A stretch of 64,000 nt of DNA from Ureibacillus massiliensis 4400831 = CIP 108448 = CCUG 49529 (GCF_000772965.1 NZ_JPVQ01000018.1:1-64000); one strand, 5' to 3'; positions 36,807 to 46,106 are shown, numbered from the stretch's first letter. The notes: a model not told the origin generated them from the sequence alone. Program-made: numbers and translations.

Positions 36807-39800
36807 TAAACCTCCGTTTTTTGTAAATCAGAATAAATTGCTTTCCATGCAGCTAAACGACTTTCTTCTTGTAGTAATAATCGTTCAGTGTCAATTTGTG
36901 CGATTGCTTCAGTCGAAATATGCTGACGTAAGCGTTCTGCCTCTTGTTCAATAAATTCTGTTGCCCAAACTAACAGCTGTTCTTTTTCTTTTTCTAAATA
37001 AGCTTCAGCATCTTGTTTTGTTAATTCTTCAAGCGCAATTTTTAGTAATTCTTTTTCATTTTTTTCAAAGAAAGACTTTGTATTTTTAAAGTAAGATTTT
37101 ACTGAAGCATATTTTTCATAATTTTCAAATGGACCTTTAAAGTCTAATAAATTTGGCTCATCAGATTCATACGCAACAAAAGAGAAACTATTATTTAATT
37201 CTTTCAATGCTCGAACCTCTTCTTTGTACTTTTCTTGGAATTTCTTTTGAATAAATTGAGCCAATCTAAAATTCGTCACTCGCAATTCTTGAGCAAAATC
37301 AAATTTCAACGCATCCAATATTTCTTTTAATGCCTGTTGCAGTGCAACCTGAGCTGGTTTTGATGCAAATGTAGATGGGTTATAGCTCTCTCTAAAGAAA
37401 TCAGGGAAACGATAGTAAACCCTTTGTAATACATAATATAAAAGTTCATCTAACTCATGTTTCATATCACTGATCAACATACTAGTTGATGTGTTCGTAT
37501 ACATTTTTTGAACTTTTTGCTCTAGTTGGGTTAATTCTACCAAACGCTCATCTTTACGTTTTAAATTTTCTTCAGTTTGTATGATTAAACTGTGTAATCG
37601 CTGATGCGTTTTTTCTACTTCTTCATGTAACGATTGAATTGCAATTGAAGTTAAATCTTCATTTAAGAAATGATAGAAGGACTCTTCAAATGGCAACATT
37701 CCAGATTGATAGTCATTCTTTTCAACCTTTTCCTTCAATGCATTTAAACTAGATACTCCATAGATTTTTGGGAAACGAATTCCGAATCTTTGTAATTCAT
37801 TATGAACATAATTTTTTACGTCTTCTTCTTCATCTTTTGTTTCAGCTAAATCTATTGCGTTTACAATGAAGAACATTTTATCAAGTTCAAATGCGTCTTT
37901 TACACGTCCTAATTGAATTAAAAATTCACGGTCAGCTTTTGCAAAAGCGTGATTATAATATGTGATAAATAAAATCGCATCTGCATTTCGAATATAATCA
38001 AAGGCTACACCAGTATGTCTTGCATTAATAGAATCTGCTCCTGGAGTATCAACAAGTGTTACACCCATACGAGTTAAAGGACTGTCATAGTAAAAATCAA
38101 TATTGTCCACAAAACACGAACGGCTTTCTTCAGCAACGAATAATTCAAATTCTGATCGGTTTACTCGAAGGGTTTGTCCAAGTTGCGCTTTATAAGTTAG
38201 ATAGCCTTTTGCATAGGCACGAATAAATGATTTATGAACATTAAGTCGTTCATCTACTAATTCAACCTTCAATCCTTCTTCCGCTCTATCGTAAGCTTCC
38301 TCAAGAGAGCTAATGGATAAGCCTATTGCTTCATAAGAACCTTTAATATCTTCTAATAGCTGCTCAGCGGTTTTTAATTGTACATCTGCCGTTTCATGGG
38401 GATGCTCAATTGATGCTGGTCGGATTTTATTGATTGCTGCAGTCGTCGGATTTGGTGACACTGGAAGAACTTTTGATCCAAGTAATGCATTGGAAAAACT
38501 TGATTTTCCAGCACTGAAGGCACCGAAAAGTGCAATGGTAAAGTCTTTCTCTTTTAATCTTTCAACTTTTTTCATTAGGAATTGTGAAACTTCCTCAAAG
38601 CCTTCAATTTTACTTACTGCGTTTGCTGTAGTGATAGCAGTTTTAATTACTTCCTCACTGCTTACATTAATTTCTGAATCTGTCGCTTGTGCTTGGATAG
38701 TTTCGGTTTTCTCTACTTTTTTTGTTTCAAGCATGGAAGGTTCAAACAGTCGAATATCCTTTAATGATTGTTCAAAATCTTTAACCCATTGAGTACTTTG
38801 TTTATTTGCCTCTTCTCGTATATCTTTAGTTAATTTAATTAGTTGTTTTTCCGCAAATTGCTTTCTATCATCAAAAGATTGAATAGTGTTAATTACATTT
38901 ACCTTAAATGCAATTTGACTCAACTTTTCAGATACAGGTGCTTGAGAGTTTTTTGCAACCTCATTTAATAAATCTGCCTGCTGATCCTTCCATTTATCTG
39001 TTTCCTGAATGAAGAATCTTTTTGTTGCTTCCGCTACACGATTTGCAAAGTTTAATACGGCATCACCAGTGACAAGAGAGCCCTTATGAATCTGATCTTC
39101 TATCACTGAAAAAGGTATTTCAAATGTAATATGATCGATTTTTGATGCAGTTTGTTCTGTTAAGGCCCCTACATCACGTAACGATTGTTTCATTAACCCT
39201 TTTAAATGCCCGATAATTTGGGAACTTACAATGGATAAATATTGATCGTACATCTCTTCTTTACGTCTTGAAATTTCTTCTTCTGTCTTTTTCTTTGCAG
39301 TGAATAGTCCTCCAACTTTAAATCCAGGTTGTTGGGATTCTAAAAATAAACGTAATTTATCTCTAAAATCAGCTGGAATAATCGCCGCATTGTCTAGCAA
39401 ATCTTTTCGTTTTTCTTTAAGTGTATCATTCCAATTTTCAAATGAAAAAAGTTCAGTTTGTAATTTTAATTTTTCGTAGTCTTCTATAATTTCCTCACGA
39501 TTTTGCCACTCTTCCTTAGAAAGAGTTTCTTCATAATCGATAAATAACTGCTTTTGCTCTTCTTCTAAAAATTGGATATGCTCATCATGCATTTTTTTCA
39601 ATGTACTTTCAGCTGTCATAAGAAGCTGTTCCTGATAGTTTTCCATTGAATCCATGACGATTTTCTTCACTTTTAGAAAGTCATTATGAGGATGGTCTAA
39701 TTTCTTTAATGATGTGAAGAAAATCCCTTTCGGTTCAACACCCCATGCTGCGAAAGACTGATAAACTGACTGCTTATATTCTTCAAATGGTAATTCATTT

Positions 39801-40426
39801 TCTTTATGCTTGTCGATTTGATTTACAATTAAATATACGTTCGGATTATATTTCATTAGTTGCTTTGTAAATTGAAAGTTTAATTCAGATTGTACATGAT
39901 TATAATCCATTGTATAAAAAACAATATCAGCAAGATGAAGAGCTGATTCAGTAGACATTGCATGGGCATCATCTGTCGAATCTACCCCAGGTGTATCCAT
40001 CACCGTAACCCCTTCTGGTAAAGAGGAGTTACTATGGCCAATTTCGATTTGAGATACAAGTTCTCCATTTTTACTAAGCTCTTTAACTGTTTTAAAATCG
40101 TAGCCTGCTTCAAACTTAATCGGTTGTTCATGATGCATATGAATAATGGCGTAGTCCACATCCGATTTATGAACTTTCACGATGTTCGCACTTGTCGGAA
40201 TAGGACTTGCAGCTAAAATGTCTTCACCAGACAATGCGTTAATCATGCTTGATTTACCAGCAGAAAAATGCCCTGCAAAAGCTATCACATATTCTTTTTG
40301 TAGTAACTTGCGTGCAAATAATTGAAGCTTTTCTAAACGTTCTGTATCTTCATTTTTTTCATAAATTATGTATTGCACAGCAGTTTGGGAAAATAATTGC
40401 TGTAATTTTTCTTCAAAAGAACTCAT
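36806..40426 (-). CDS. dynA: Double-headed bacterial dynamin
   Basis: A 1206-residue membrane-remodelling GTPase made of two fused dynamin-like units, like B. subtilis DynA/YpbR (1193 residues), which tethers and fuses membranes and supports tolerance to membrane damage and phage. P-loops are GHFSAGKSSMIN near residue 60 and GAFSAGKSSFSN near 640. The G3 motifs are MDTPGVDS and VDTPGADS, and the G4-like motifs are VNQIDKH and VNAIDLA. Long helical stalk segments follow each GTPase. The ATG at 40426 follows AAAGGGG. An upstream in-frame ATG (40459) precedes this ribosome binding site. Confidence 0.92.
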   Translation of the reverse strand: MSSFEEKLQQLFSQTAVQYIIYEKNEDTERLEKLQLFARKLLQKEYVIAFAGHFSAGKSSMINALSGEDILAASPIPTSANIVKVHKSDVDYAIIHMHHEQPIKFEAGYDFKTVKELSKNGELVSQIEIGHSNSSLPEGVTVMDTPGVDSTDDAHAMSTESALHLADIVFYTMDYNHVQSELNFQFTKQLMKYNPNVYLIVNQIDKHKENELPFEEYKQSVYQSFAAWGVEPKGIFFTSLKKLDHPHNDFLKVKKIVMDSMENYQEQLLMTAESTLKKMHDEHIQFLEEEQKQLFIDYEETLSKEEWQNREEIIEDYEKLKLQTELFSFENWNDTLKEKRKDLLDNAAIIPADFRDKLRLFLESQQPGFKVGGLFTAKKKTEEEISRRKEEMYDQYLSIVSSQIIGHLKGLMKQSLRDVGALTEQTASKIDHITFEIPFSVIEDQIHKGSLVTGDAVLNFANRVAEATKRFFIQETDKWKDQQADLLNEVAKNSQAPVSEKLSQIAFKVNVINTIQSFDDRKQFAEKQLIKLTKDIREEANKQSTQWVKDFEQSLKDIRLFEPSMLETKKVEKTETIQAQATDSEINVSSEEVIKTAITTANAVSKIEGFEEVSQFLMKKVERLKEKDFTIALFGAFSAGKSSFSNALLGSKVLPVSPNPTTAAINKIRPASIEHPHETADVQLKTAEQLLEDIKGSYEAIGLSISSLEEAYDRAEEGLKVELVDERLNVHKSFIRAYAKGYLTYKAQLGQTLRVNRSEFELFVAEESRSCFVDNIDFYYDSPLTRMGVTLVDTPGADSINARHTGVAFDYIRNADAILFITYYNHAFAKADREFLIQLGRVKDAFELDKMFFIVNAIDLAETKDEEEDVKNYVHNELQRFGIRFPKIYGVSSLNALKEKVEKNDYQSGMLPFEESFYHFLNEDLTSIAIQSLHEEVEKTHQRLHSLIIQTEENLKRKDERLVELTQLEQKVQKMYTNTSTSMLISDMKHELDELLYYVLQRVYYRFPDFFRESYNPSTFASKPAQVALQQALKEILDALKFDFAQELRVTNFRLAQFIQKKFQEKYKEEVRALKELNNSFSFVAYESDEPNLLDFKGPFENYEKYASVKSYFKNTKSFFEKNEKELLKIALEELTKQDAEAYLEKEKEQLLVWATEFIEQEAERLRQHISTEAIAQIDTERLLLQEESRLAAWKAIYSDLQKTEV

Positions 40427-40887
40427 CAAAATAATGCCCCTTTGTCTTCTTTTTGTCACAATTATATACTACCACGGTTTAAAAACAAAATCGGCTATTA
40501 AATGAGAAAAATTTTGATAAATTGAAAAATATTGTGGATGAAAGGAAATTAAAAATTATACGGAGGATGATTGGATATTGTACTAAGAGAAGTGAAAAAT
40601 TAAAAAAATCGCAAATTTCATCATTTTTTACTAAAATGTTACATACTATTTCGCCTTTTCAAGTTATAATAAGTTAAAATCTTAGCTTTTGCTTGTCTTT
40701 TTAATGACATATGTTCCGATACAACCATACACAACAGCAGTTAAACCAATAAATACATAGATCATCATTACAGCTCCTTTAATTGATAATCATTTTCAAT
40801 TAAATTTTAAAGATTTATCTTGCTAACGTCAAGAAAATTCTGAGCTTATTCAATCAAATATATAAATTTATAAAGGATGCGTATAGA
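40427..40887. other. Intergenic region with one small ORF
   Basis: This gap lies between dynA and the CheX gene. Apart from the 28-codon frame on the minus strand at 40682-40768 I see no further gene or strong fold. It must contain the dynA promoter. Confidence 0.4.
40682..40768 (-). CDS. Predicted 28-residue membrane peptide
   Basis: A short frame, ATG to TAA, with a strong ribosome binding site (AAAGGAGCTGTA before the ATG). The product starts MMIYVFIGLTAVVYGCIGTY and ends in a basic tail (VIKKTSKS), the usual form of a single-span small membrane protein with its C-terminus in the cytoplasm. I know no named family for it. The ribosome binding site and codon pattern support a real gene, but so short a frame can arise by chance. 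Confidence 0.5.
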   Translation of the reverse strand: MMIYVFIGLTAVVYGCIGTYVIKKTSKS

Positions 40888-41343
40888 ATGGAAAATTCTA
40901 ATAATATACAATTAATTTTAGATGGAACGATACACGCTATCAAAACCATTGTTCCCATGGATGTTAACATTCAACCTTATACTTTAATGAATGAACCTTA
41001 CGTGCAGCAGGAGATCGGAGTGCTTATAGGACTAATAGGAGATTTTAAGGGAAGAATTATCATCGATAGCTCATTATCTACTTTTAGTGAAATTGGATCA
41101 AATATGTTCGGTATGCCACTGGAAGGAATCATGCTTGAATCTTTTACAGGCGAATTTGGAAATATGATCGCCGGTAATTTATGTACATACATAGAATCAA
41201 AATCTGTAAATATAGATATTACTCCCCCAACTGTCATGGTTGGAAATACAAAATTATATGGATTTGAAACAGCATACCGATTACCTATAACAATCGATGG
41301 CATTGGATCAATAACCATTTTATTTACTTTAGATGAAGAATAA
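40888..41343 (+). CDS. CheX-type chemotaxis phosphatase
   Basis: A 151-residue protein of the CheC/CheX family, which dephosphorylates CheY-P. The active-site helix is ESFTGEFGNMIAGNL, with the E-x2-N pair (E, N in GEFGN). The opening MDVNIQPYTL and the close YRLPITIDGIGSITI fit CheX. No other chemotaxis or flagellar gene is in the window, so it is an orphan copy that may act on a different response regulator. It has its own terminator and is separate from the oxidase operon. Confidence 0.85.
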   Translation: MENSNNIQLILDGTIHAIKTIVPMDVNIQPYTLMNEPYVQQEIGVLIGLIGDFKGRIIIDSSLSTFSEIGSNMFGMPLEGIMLESFTGEFGNMIAGNLCTYIESKSVNIDITPPTVMVGNTKLYGFETAYRLPITIDGIGSITILFTLDEE

Positions 41344-41361
41344 TCCTATAAAAATGAAAAT

Positions 41362-41405
41362 AATGGCTCGAGTGGTTTTTATTATAAAACCTTACTCGAG
41401 CCATT
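41362..41405 (+). terminator. Terminator after the CheX gene
   Basis: AATGGCTCGAGT pairs perfectly with ACTCGAGCCATT (inner pairing TTTT/AAAA) and runs into TTT. Confidence 0.85.
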
Positions 41406-41456
41406 TTTCTATTCTCTTTGTACTTTCACATTTAATTCACATTTCAACAGTTTTAC

Positions 41457-41472
41457 TGTGATTTTTATCACA
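41457..41472. promoter_or_regulatory. Fnr/CRP-family binding site of the ba3 oxidase operon
   Basis: TGTGATTTTTATCACA is a perfect TGTGA-N6-TCACA palindrome. A -10 element TATGAT follows at 41494-41499. With a start about seven bases beyond it (near 41506), the centre of the palindrome is at about -41.5, the position for class II activation by Fnr/CRP proteins. It lies 74 bases before the first gene of the oxidase operon. Confidence 0.65.
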
Positions 41473-41493
41473 TCTTGTGAAAAGTTTTTCTTA

Positions 41494-41499
41494 TATGAT
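41494..41499 (+). promoter_or_regulatory. -10 box of the ba3 oxidase operon
   Basis: TATGAT matches the TATAAT consensus at five of six positions. There is no good -35, which fits an activator-dependent promoter using the Fnr/CRP site upstream. Confidence 0.5.
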
Positions 41500-41545
41500 G
41501 GGTTCGTAAGTAAGTTACGATTCTTAAAACCTAGGAGGGAGAGAC

Positions 41546-41668
41546 ATGGCAAACCATAAAAAGTCAGATGATAATTTAAAAGGTACTCTCTATGCAACAT
41601 TTGGACTTGGAATTTTTATTATCATCATATGGGGTCTTTGCTTTAATTTATTTCTTGATCGCTTCTAA
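41546..41668 (+). CDS. ba3-type cytochrome oxidase small subunit (IIa)
   Basis: A 40-residue protein starting MANHKKSDDN with one membrane helix (GTLYATFGLGIFIIIIWGLC). Size, charge pattern and position directly before subunits II and I match the single-helix subunit IIa of ba3-type oxidases, which fills the place of a missing subunit II helix. A strong TAGGAGGGAGAG precedes the ATG, and 33 bases separate it from the next gene. It is first in the operon. Confidence 0.8.
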   Translation: MANHKKSDDNLKGTLYATFGLGIFIIIIWGLCFNLFLDRF

Positions 41669-41701
41669 TCGAAAAAACCTTAATTTAGGAGGGAAAACAA
41701 C

Positions 41702-42178
41702 ATGCACATACATAAGTATGAGAAATGGTGGCTTATATTCGGAACAGCTATGCTCGTTGCATTTTTAGCAATTGTCGGCGTGAGTGCTTTCCACGGTGGT
41801 ACACATCCGAATAACTCCAAGTGGACAATTAATTATGAAGAAGTAGATACAATTGCTCCATTTAATAACCCTGGTGTTCACAAAGTTGAAGGTAAAGACT
41901 GGGACTATGAAGTTGTTTTAGTTGCTTCCGCGTTTATGTATAATCCAATGGAAATTGAAGTACCTGTTGGCTCAAAAGTAAGATTCATCGCTACAACAAA
42001 AGACGTTATTCACGGTTTTGAAGTTGCAGGAACTAACATTAATATGATGTTGGAGCCTGGCTATGTATCTGAAAAAATCACAACAGTCGATAAAGCTGGC
42101 GAATATTTAATCGTCTGTAACGAATATTGCGGTGTAGGTCACGCAATGATGTATTCTACTTTAAAGGTGGTGGAGTAA
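41702..42178 (+). CDS. cbaB: ba3-type cytochrome c oxidase subunit II
   Basis: A 158-residue subunit with one N-terminal membrane anchor (WWLIFGTAMLVAFLAIVGVS) and an outer cupredoxin domain. The two-copper CuA site is complete: H in DVIHGFEVAG, then C-N-E-Y-C-G-V-G-H-A-M-M with both cysteines, Glu, His and Met. This receives electrons from cytochrome c, so the enzyme is a cytochrome c oxidase and not a quinol oxidase. One helix in place of two is typical of the ba3 type. AGGAGGG lies upstream, and the gene is followed directly by subunit I. Confidence 0.93.
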   Translation: MHIHKYEKWWLIFGTAMLVAFLAIVGVSAFHGGTHPNNSKWTINYEEVDTIAPFNNPGVHKVEGKDWDYEVVLVASAFMYNPMEIEVPVGSKVRFIATTKDVIHGFEVAGTNINMMLEPGYVSEKITTVDKAGEYLIVCNEYCGVGHAMMYSTLKVVE

Positions 42179-42179
42179 A

Positions 42180-43889
42180 ATGACGACTGCAATTAAAGAA
42201 GAAAGAGTTGTCTCTACTCAAGTAAAAGCAAGTGTTGACAATTCCGCTAAAGTTGATAAAAAAGACGCAAAACTTGCATTAGCTCACATTTATGTCGCAT
42301 TCATAGCATTATTTATAGGTGGTCTTTGTGGTCTATTGCAAGTATTAGTTCGTTCAGGTCAATTTGAATTACCTTTTGGAATTGGTTATTATCAAGTACT
42401 AACAGTTCACGGTGTTTTATTAGGTCTTGTTCTTACTACTTATTTTATTCTTGGATTCCAAACGGCCGCGGTTAGCCGAACAGCCGGTGCCCTTTCAAAT
42501 GGTCAACGTAAATTAGGTTGGCTTGGATTCTGGGTAATGACAATCGGTACAGCTGCTGCTGCAGTAATGGTTTTATTAAATCAAGCATCTGTTTTATATA
42601 CATTCTATGCACCATTACAAGCACACTGGATTTACTATGCTGGTTTAGCTCTAGTTGTTGTAGGTTCTTGGATTGTAAGCTTGGCTCAAGGTTTACGTTT
42701 TGTTCAATGGAAAAAAGAAAATAAAGGTCAAACTACCCCACTTTTATCATATATGGTTGTAGTAAACAATTTAATGTGGTTTGTTGCAACTCTTGGCGTT
42801 GCAGCTGAAGTTCTACTTCAATTACTTCCTTGGTCTATGGGCTTCGTAGAGCGTATTGATATTTTATTATCTCGTACATTGTTCTGGTATTTCGGTCATG
42901 CCCTCGTATACTTCTGGTTACTACCTGCATACATGATTTGGTATACTGTAGTTCCAAAAATTATTGGTGGTAAAATTTTCTCTGATGCATTAGCTCGTTT
43001 ATCATTCATTTTATTCTTGTTACTCTCAGTTCCGGTTGGTATTCACCACCAATTAACTGAACCAGGTATCGACGGTTTCTGGAAGTTCCTTCAAGTAGTA
43101 CTAACGTTGTTTGTTGTAGTTCCATCTTTAATGACAGCATTCTCAATGTTTGCAACCTTTGAATTACGTGGCCGTTCACTTGGATCTAAAGGGTTATTCG
43201 GATGGTTTAAAAATCTACCATGGAGCGATTGCCGATTTTTATTACCATTTATCGGTATGGTTGCTTTCATTCCTGGTGGTGCAGGCGGTATCGTAAACGC
43301 TTCATATCAAATGAACGAATTAATTCATAACACAATTTGGGTTACAGGTCACTTCCATTTAACTGTAGCAACTGCCGTAGTTTTAACTTACTTTGGTGCT
43401 GCATTCTGGTTAATTCCACATTTAAATGGTCGCAAATTAACGAAAAGAATCAACAACATGGCAAATACTGCTGGTATTTTATGGGCAATTGGTATGACAA
43501 TCATGTCTGGAGCAATGCATATTGCTGGATTATTCGGTGCACCACGTCGTTCAGAATACTCAACTTATGGTGGTTCTGAGCTAGCATCTGAGTGGATTTC
43601 TTATCAAATAGCTCAAGCAGTTGGTGGAACAATTTTATTCCTAGCAATTTTAGTTATTTTAGGAGTTGTAATCAACCTACTTTGGTTCGCTCCAAAAGGA
43701 GATCAAGAATTCCCAGTTGCAGAAGTAGCTGAAGGTGCTTCTAAAACTCCTGCAATCTTAGATAATTTCAAAGTTTGGGGCGTTATCTTAGTTGCGCTAA
43801 TCTTTATTGCTTACACTGTTCCAATCTTCGATATTATCAATTCATCTCCATTAGGTTCTGTGGGTTACCCACACTTAATCGGTAGATAA
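42180..43889 (+). CDS. cbaA: ba3-type cytochrome c oxidase subunit I
   Basis: This 569-residue subunit with about 13 membrane helices reduces oxygen to water and pumps protons. Heme and copper ligands are visible as H in LTVHGVLLGLV, H and Y in FGHALVYFW, HH in VGIHHQLTEP, and H-F-H in VTGHFHLTVA. The sequence is of the B-type heme-copper oxidases, which work at low oxygen. It starts one base after the subunit II stop codon. No subunit III or heme-biosynthesis gene follows, and a strong terminator ends the operon. Confidence 0.93.
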   Translation: MTTAIKEERVVSTQVKASVDNSAKVDKKDAKLALAHIYVAFIALFIGGLCGLLQVLVRSGQFELPFGIGYYQVLTVHGVLLGLVLTTYFILGFQTAAVSRTAGALSNGQRKLGWLGFWVMTIGTAAAAVMVLLNQASVLYTFYAPLQAHWIYYAGLALVVVGSWIVSLAQGLRFVQWKKENKGQTTPLLSYMVVVNNLMWFVATLGVAAEVLLQLLPWSMGFVERIDILLSRTLFWYFGHALVYFWLLPAYMIWYTVVPKIIGGKIFSDALARLSFILFLLLSVPVGIHHQLTEPGIDGFWKFLQVVLTLFVVVPSLMTAFSMFATFELRGRSLGSKGLFGWFKNLPWSDCRFLLPFIGMVAFIPGGAGGIVNASYQMNELIHNTIWVTGHFHLTVATAVVLTYFGAAFWLIPHLNGRKLTKRINNMANTAGILWAIGMTIMSGAMHIAGLFGAPRRSEYSTYGGSELASEWISYQIAQAVGGTILFLAILVILGVVINLLWFAPKGDQEFPVAEVAEGASKTPAILDNFKVWGVILVALIFIAYTVPIFDIINSSPLGSVGYPHLIGR

Positions 43890-43927
43890 TTAAATTCATA
43901 AGCCATTTTAATTTCTAAAATAAAAAG

Positions 43928-43967
43928 CCCTCCCCTACTAGTCAAAGCTAGATTGGGGAGGGTATTT
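43928..43967 (+). terminator. Terminator of the oxidase operon
   Basis: CCCTCCCC pairs perfectly with GGGGAGGG around a 19-base loop (inner CTAG/CTAG pairing) and is followed by TATTTT. Confidence 0.85.
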
Positions 43968-43997
43968 TAATGGCTGAATTAATCTTAATATAAAATG

Positions 43998-44140
43998 AAA
44001 AACAGGCTGGGAAAAAAGTGAATTTCGAACAAGTAGACACAAGAAAGAATAGTAAATATTTGCTCGTTGTTTAATTTGAAAGCCGTTCGTTTTCATTTTA
44101 AGTGGATTGAACTTTTCTCTTCATGTCCCAGCCTGTTTTT
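43998..44140. repeat. Long inverted repeat with AGGCTGGGA core
   Basis: AAAAACAGGCTGGGA (43998-44012) is matched perfectly by TCCCAGCCTGTTTTT (44126-44140), separated by 113 bases. It starts two bases beyond the minus-strand helicase stop codon. The core CAGGCTGGGA(CA) resembles a terminator-like repeat found dispersed in several Firmicute genomes (recalled, not checked). It may act as the helicase terminator or as a folded RNA element. Confidence 0.6.
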
Positions 44141-44141
44141 T

Positions 44142-46034
44142 CTATTCAGGTTTCACAGGTAAAATATTCATAAATTGATTTTTTACTTTTGCTTCTTCTT
44201 GATTTAATAGTAAATGGATTTCCCCATGGTCATTAGAAGTTCGTATTAATCGTCCAATCCCTTGCTGTAATCGTAAAAGCATAAATGGCAAATCCACTTC
44301 TTCAAACGGATTTTGTGCAAAGGAACGTTTTGCATCAAATAGTGGATCGTTTGGTGGGAATGGTAAATCAAAAATCACAACCCTAGTTAAAGATTCCTCC
44401 GGTAAATCAAGTCCCTCCCATAAATGATAAGAGCATAAAGTATTAACTTCACCATGTTGAAATTGTTGTACTGTAGAGGATAATTCTTGATCACCTTCAA
44501 ACGCTATAGATAAACGAGTCATTAGTGATAAATCCGATTTAAATTTCAACATTGAATGTTTCGATTTAAATAATATTAATGTTTTCTGTTTATCTTTAAG
44601 TAGATTCTCTACTACTTTAACTTTTTCAGATTGATTTACTTCATTTACATATATTTTCATTACTTCTTCATAATCAAATGGCGAAGGTACACTAAATGAC
44701 ATGTAGTTGGATATTCCTAAGCTTTTTGCAATGTAAGAGAAATCTTTATCTACAGAGAGAGTTGCAGATGAGAAAATAATGGGCAATTTTTTAGAGAAGA
44801 GTTTTTCTTCTAATACTTCTGTTATTAGCCTTGGCATAATAACTAAAGTTTCTTCGCCATCTGTTTCTTCTAACCAATCAACAGCATCGCCTTGGGCAAT
44901 AAAGATTTTAATGGACGCCTGATAAAGCTCTAAAAACTCTTCTGCCATATTCAGCTCATACTCTGGAATCATGTAAAGCTCTGATTCAAATACAAACTCC
45001 TCCAGAAGCTTTTCAACATCCTGAACTAATTGTTTACCATAGGATAATAATTGCTTGGATTTGTTTATTTTTTTACGACTTTCTTCTGATTGAACAACAT
45101 CATCTCGTAGTTGATCAAAAAATAAGTCATGATCATCCTGTAATTTTTCCATTGCATATAATGTCGTTTCTCGTACTCCATCAACCATTAAACGATCTAA
45201 TAGGTTCACGATTGTATGACTTTGAACTTTATAAGTCATCGCTTTTTGAGCAGCGTATTCAAGTAAATGTCCTTCATCTAGAACAACCATCGATACATCT
45301 GGAAGAAGTGGTAAATGCCCTTCTCTTTCACGCGATTCTTTTGTAGCTAAATGTTCCATCAAAAAATCTTGAGAACAGATGATTAAATCTGTCGAGCTTC
45401 GATAATGTGCTCGATGCAAAGTTTGACCACAACGATTTCTTAATTCACAAACACCACATTGCATAAGAGAATTATAATTTACCTTACTCCAAGATTCATC
45501 ACTTACAGCGGGATAATCACTTCGCGCTCCGTATGGTTGAATAGAACCTTTTCCATAAACATTCTCTGGGAGAGAGATAGCAATATCATCAATCCACTCA
45601 TCAGTTTCAATTTTTTCTGCTTCCTCAAAACGTTTTAAACATAAATATTGATCACGCGATTTCGCTAGACGCACATCTACATTCAATTTAAGGAGTTCTC
45701 GTAATTTCTCAATATCTCCGCCTTCTTTTACTAACTGATCGATCAATGTTTCATCAGCACAAGCAATTAATGCGGGTCTTCCTGTATACCTTGCATAAGA
45801 AATAGCAGGCAATAAGTAGGCGATGGTTTTCCCTGTTCCAACACCAGCTTCAGCAAATAAAACGGTCTTTTCTTTCAATGCCTTTTCTATTTGGTATGCC
45901 ATAAAAATTTGTTCATCACGACATTCAAGCCCTTTTTCTGGTAACTCATCATAAAGTACGTCTCCGATCCAATCACTTAATGAGTCAAAAAAGGATTTGT
46001 CTTTTGTTAATTGGAATGGTAAAGATTGTCTCAT
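44142..46034 (-). CDS. ypvA: DinG-family ATP-dependent helicase
   Basis: A 630-residue superfamily 2 (XPD/DinG-like) helicase, expected to unwind DNA 5' to 3'. Walker A is AEAGVGTGKT and the DEAH box is DEGH in VVLDEGHLLEY. Iron-sulfur-type cysteines occur in YLCLKRF, MQCGVCELRNRC, and the C-terminal motif VI is LRLQQGIGRLIRTS. No exonuclease domain is present, unlike the DinG at the end of this window. B. subtilis YpvA has the same place next to ypsC. The start is ATG 46034. The upstream ATG (46052) contains the AAGGAG ribosome binding site. Confidence 0.9.
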   Translation of the reverse strand: MRQSLPFQLTKDKSFFDSLSDWIGDVLYDELPEKGLECRDEQIFMAYQIEKALKEKTVLFAEAGVGTGKTIAYLLPAISYARYTGRPALIACADETLIDQLVKEGGDIEKLRELLKLNVDVRLAKSRDQYLCLKRFEEAEKIETDEWIDDIAISLPENVYGKGSIQPYGARSDYPAVSDESWSKVNYNSLMQCGVCELRNRCGQTLHRAHYRSSTDLIICSQDFLMEHLATKESREREGHLPLLPDVSMVVLDEGHLLEYAAQKAMTYKVQSHTIVNLLDRLMVDGVRETTLYAMEKLQDDHDLFFDQLRDDVVQSEESRKKINKSKQLLSYGKQLVQDVEKLLEEFVFESELYMIPEYELNMAEEFLELYQASIKIFIAQGDAVDWLEETDGEETLVIMPRLITEVLEEKLFSKKLPIIFSSATLSVDKDFSYIAKSLGISNYMSFSVPSPFDYEEVMKIYVNEVNQSEKVKVVENLLKDKQKTLILFKSKHSMLKFKSDLSLMTRLSIAFEGDQELSSTVQQFQHGEVNTLCSYHLWEGLDLPEESLTRVVIFDLPFPPNDPLFDAKRSFAQNPFEEVDLPFMLLRLQQGIGRLIRTSNDHGEIHLLLNQEEAKVKNQFMNILPVKPE

Positions 46035-46076
46035 AAATAATATCTCCTTCATAAATGTCTACATTAGACATTGAAA

Positions 46077-46106
46077 CGGAAGGAGTTGTTGATAGAACTC
46101 CTTCCG
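46077..46106 (-). terminator. Terminator after ypsC
   Basis: CGGAAGGAGTT pairs perfectly with AACTCCTTCCG around eight bases. The T run after it on the minus strand is short. Confidence 0.6.

Noticed and set aside
46035-46052. Start of ypvA at ATG 46052
   Set aside because: The codons after it are the AAGGAG ribosome binding site of the ATG at 46034.
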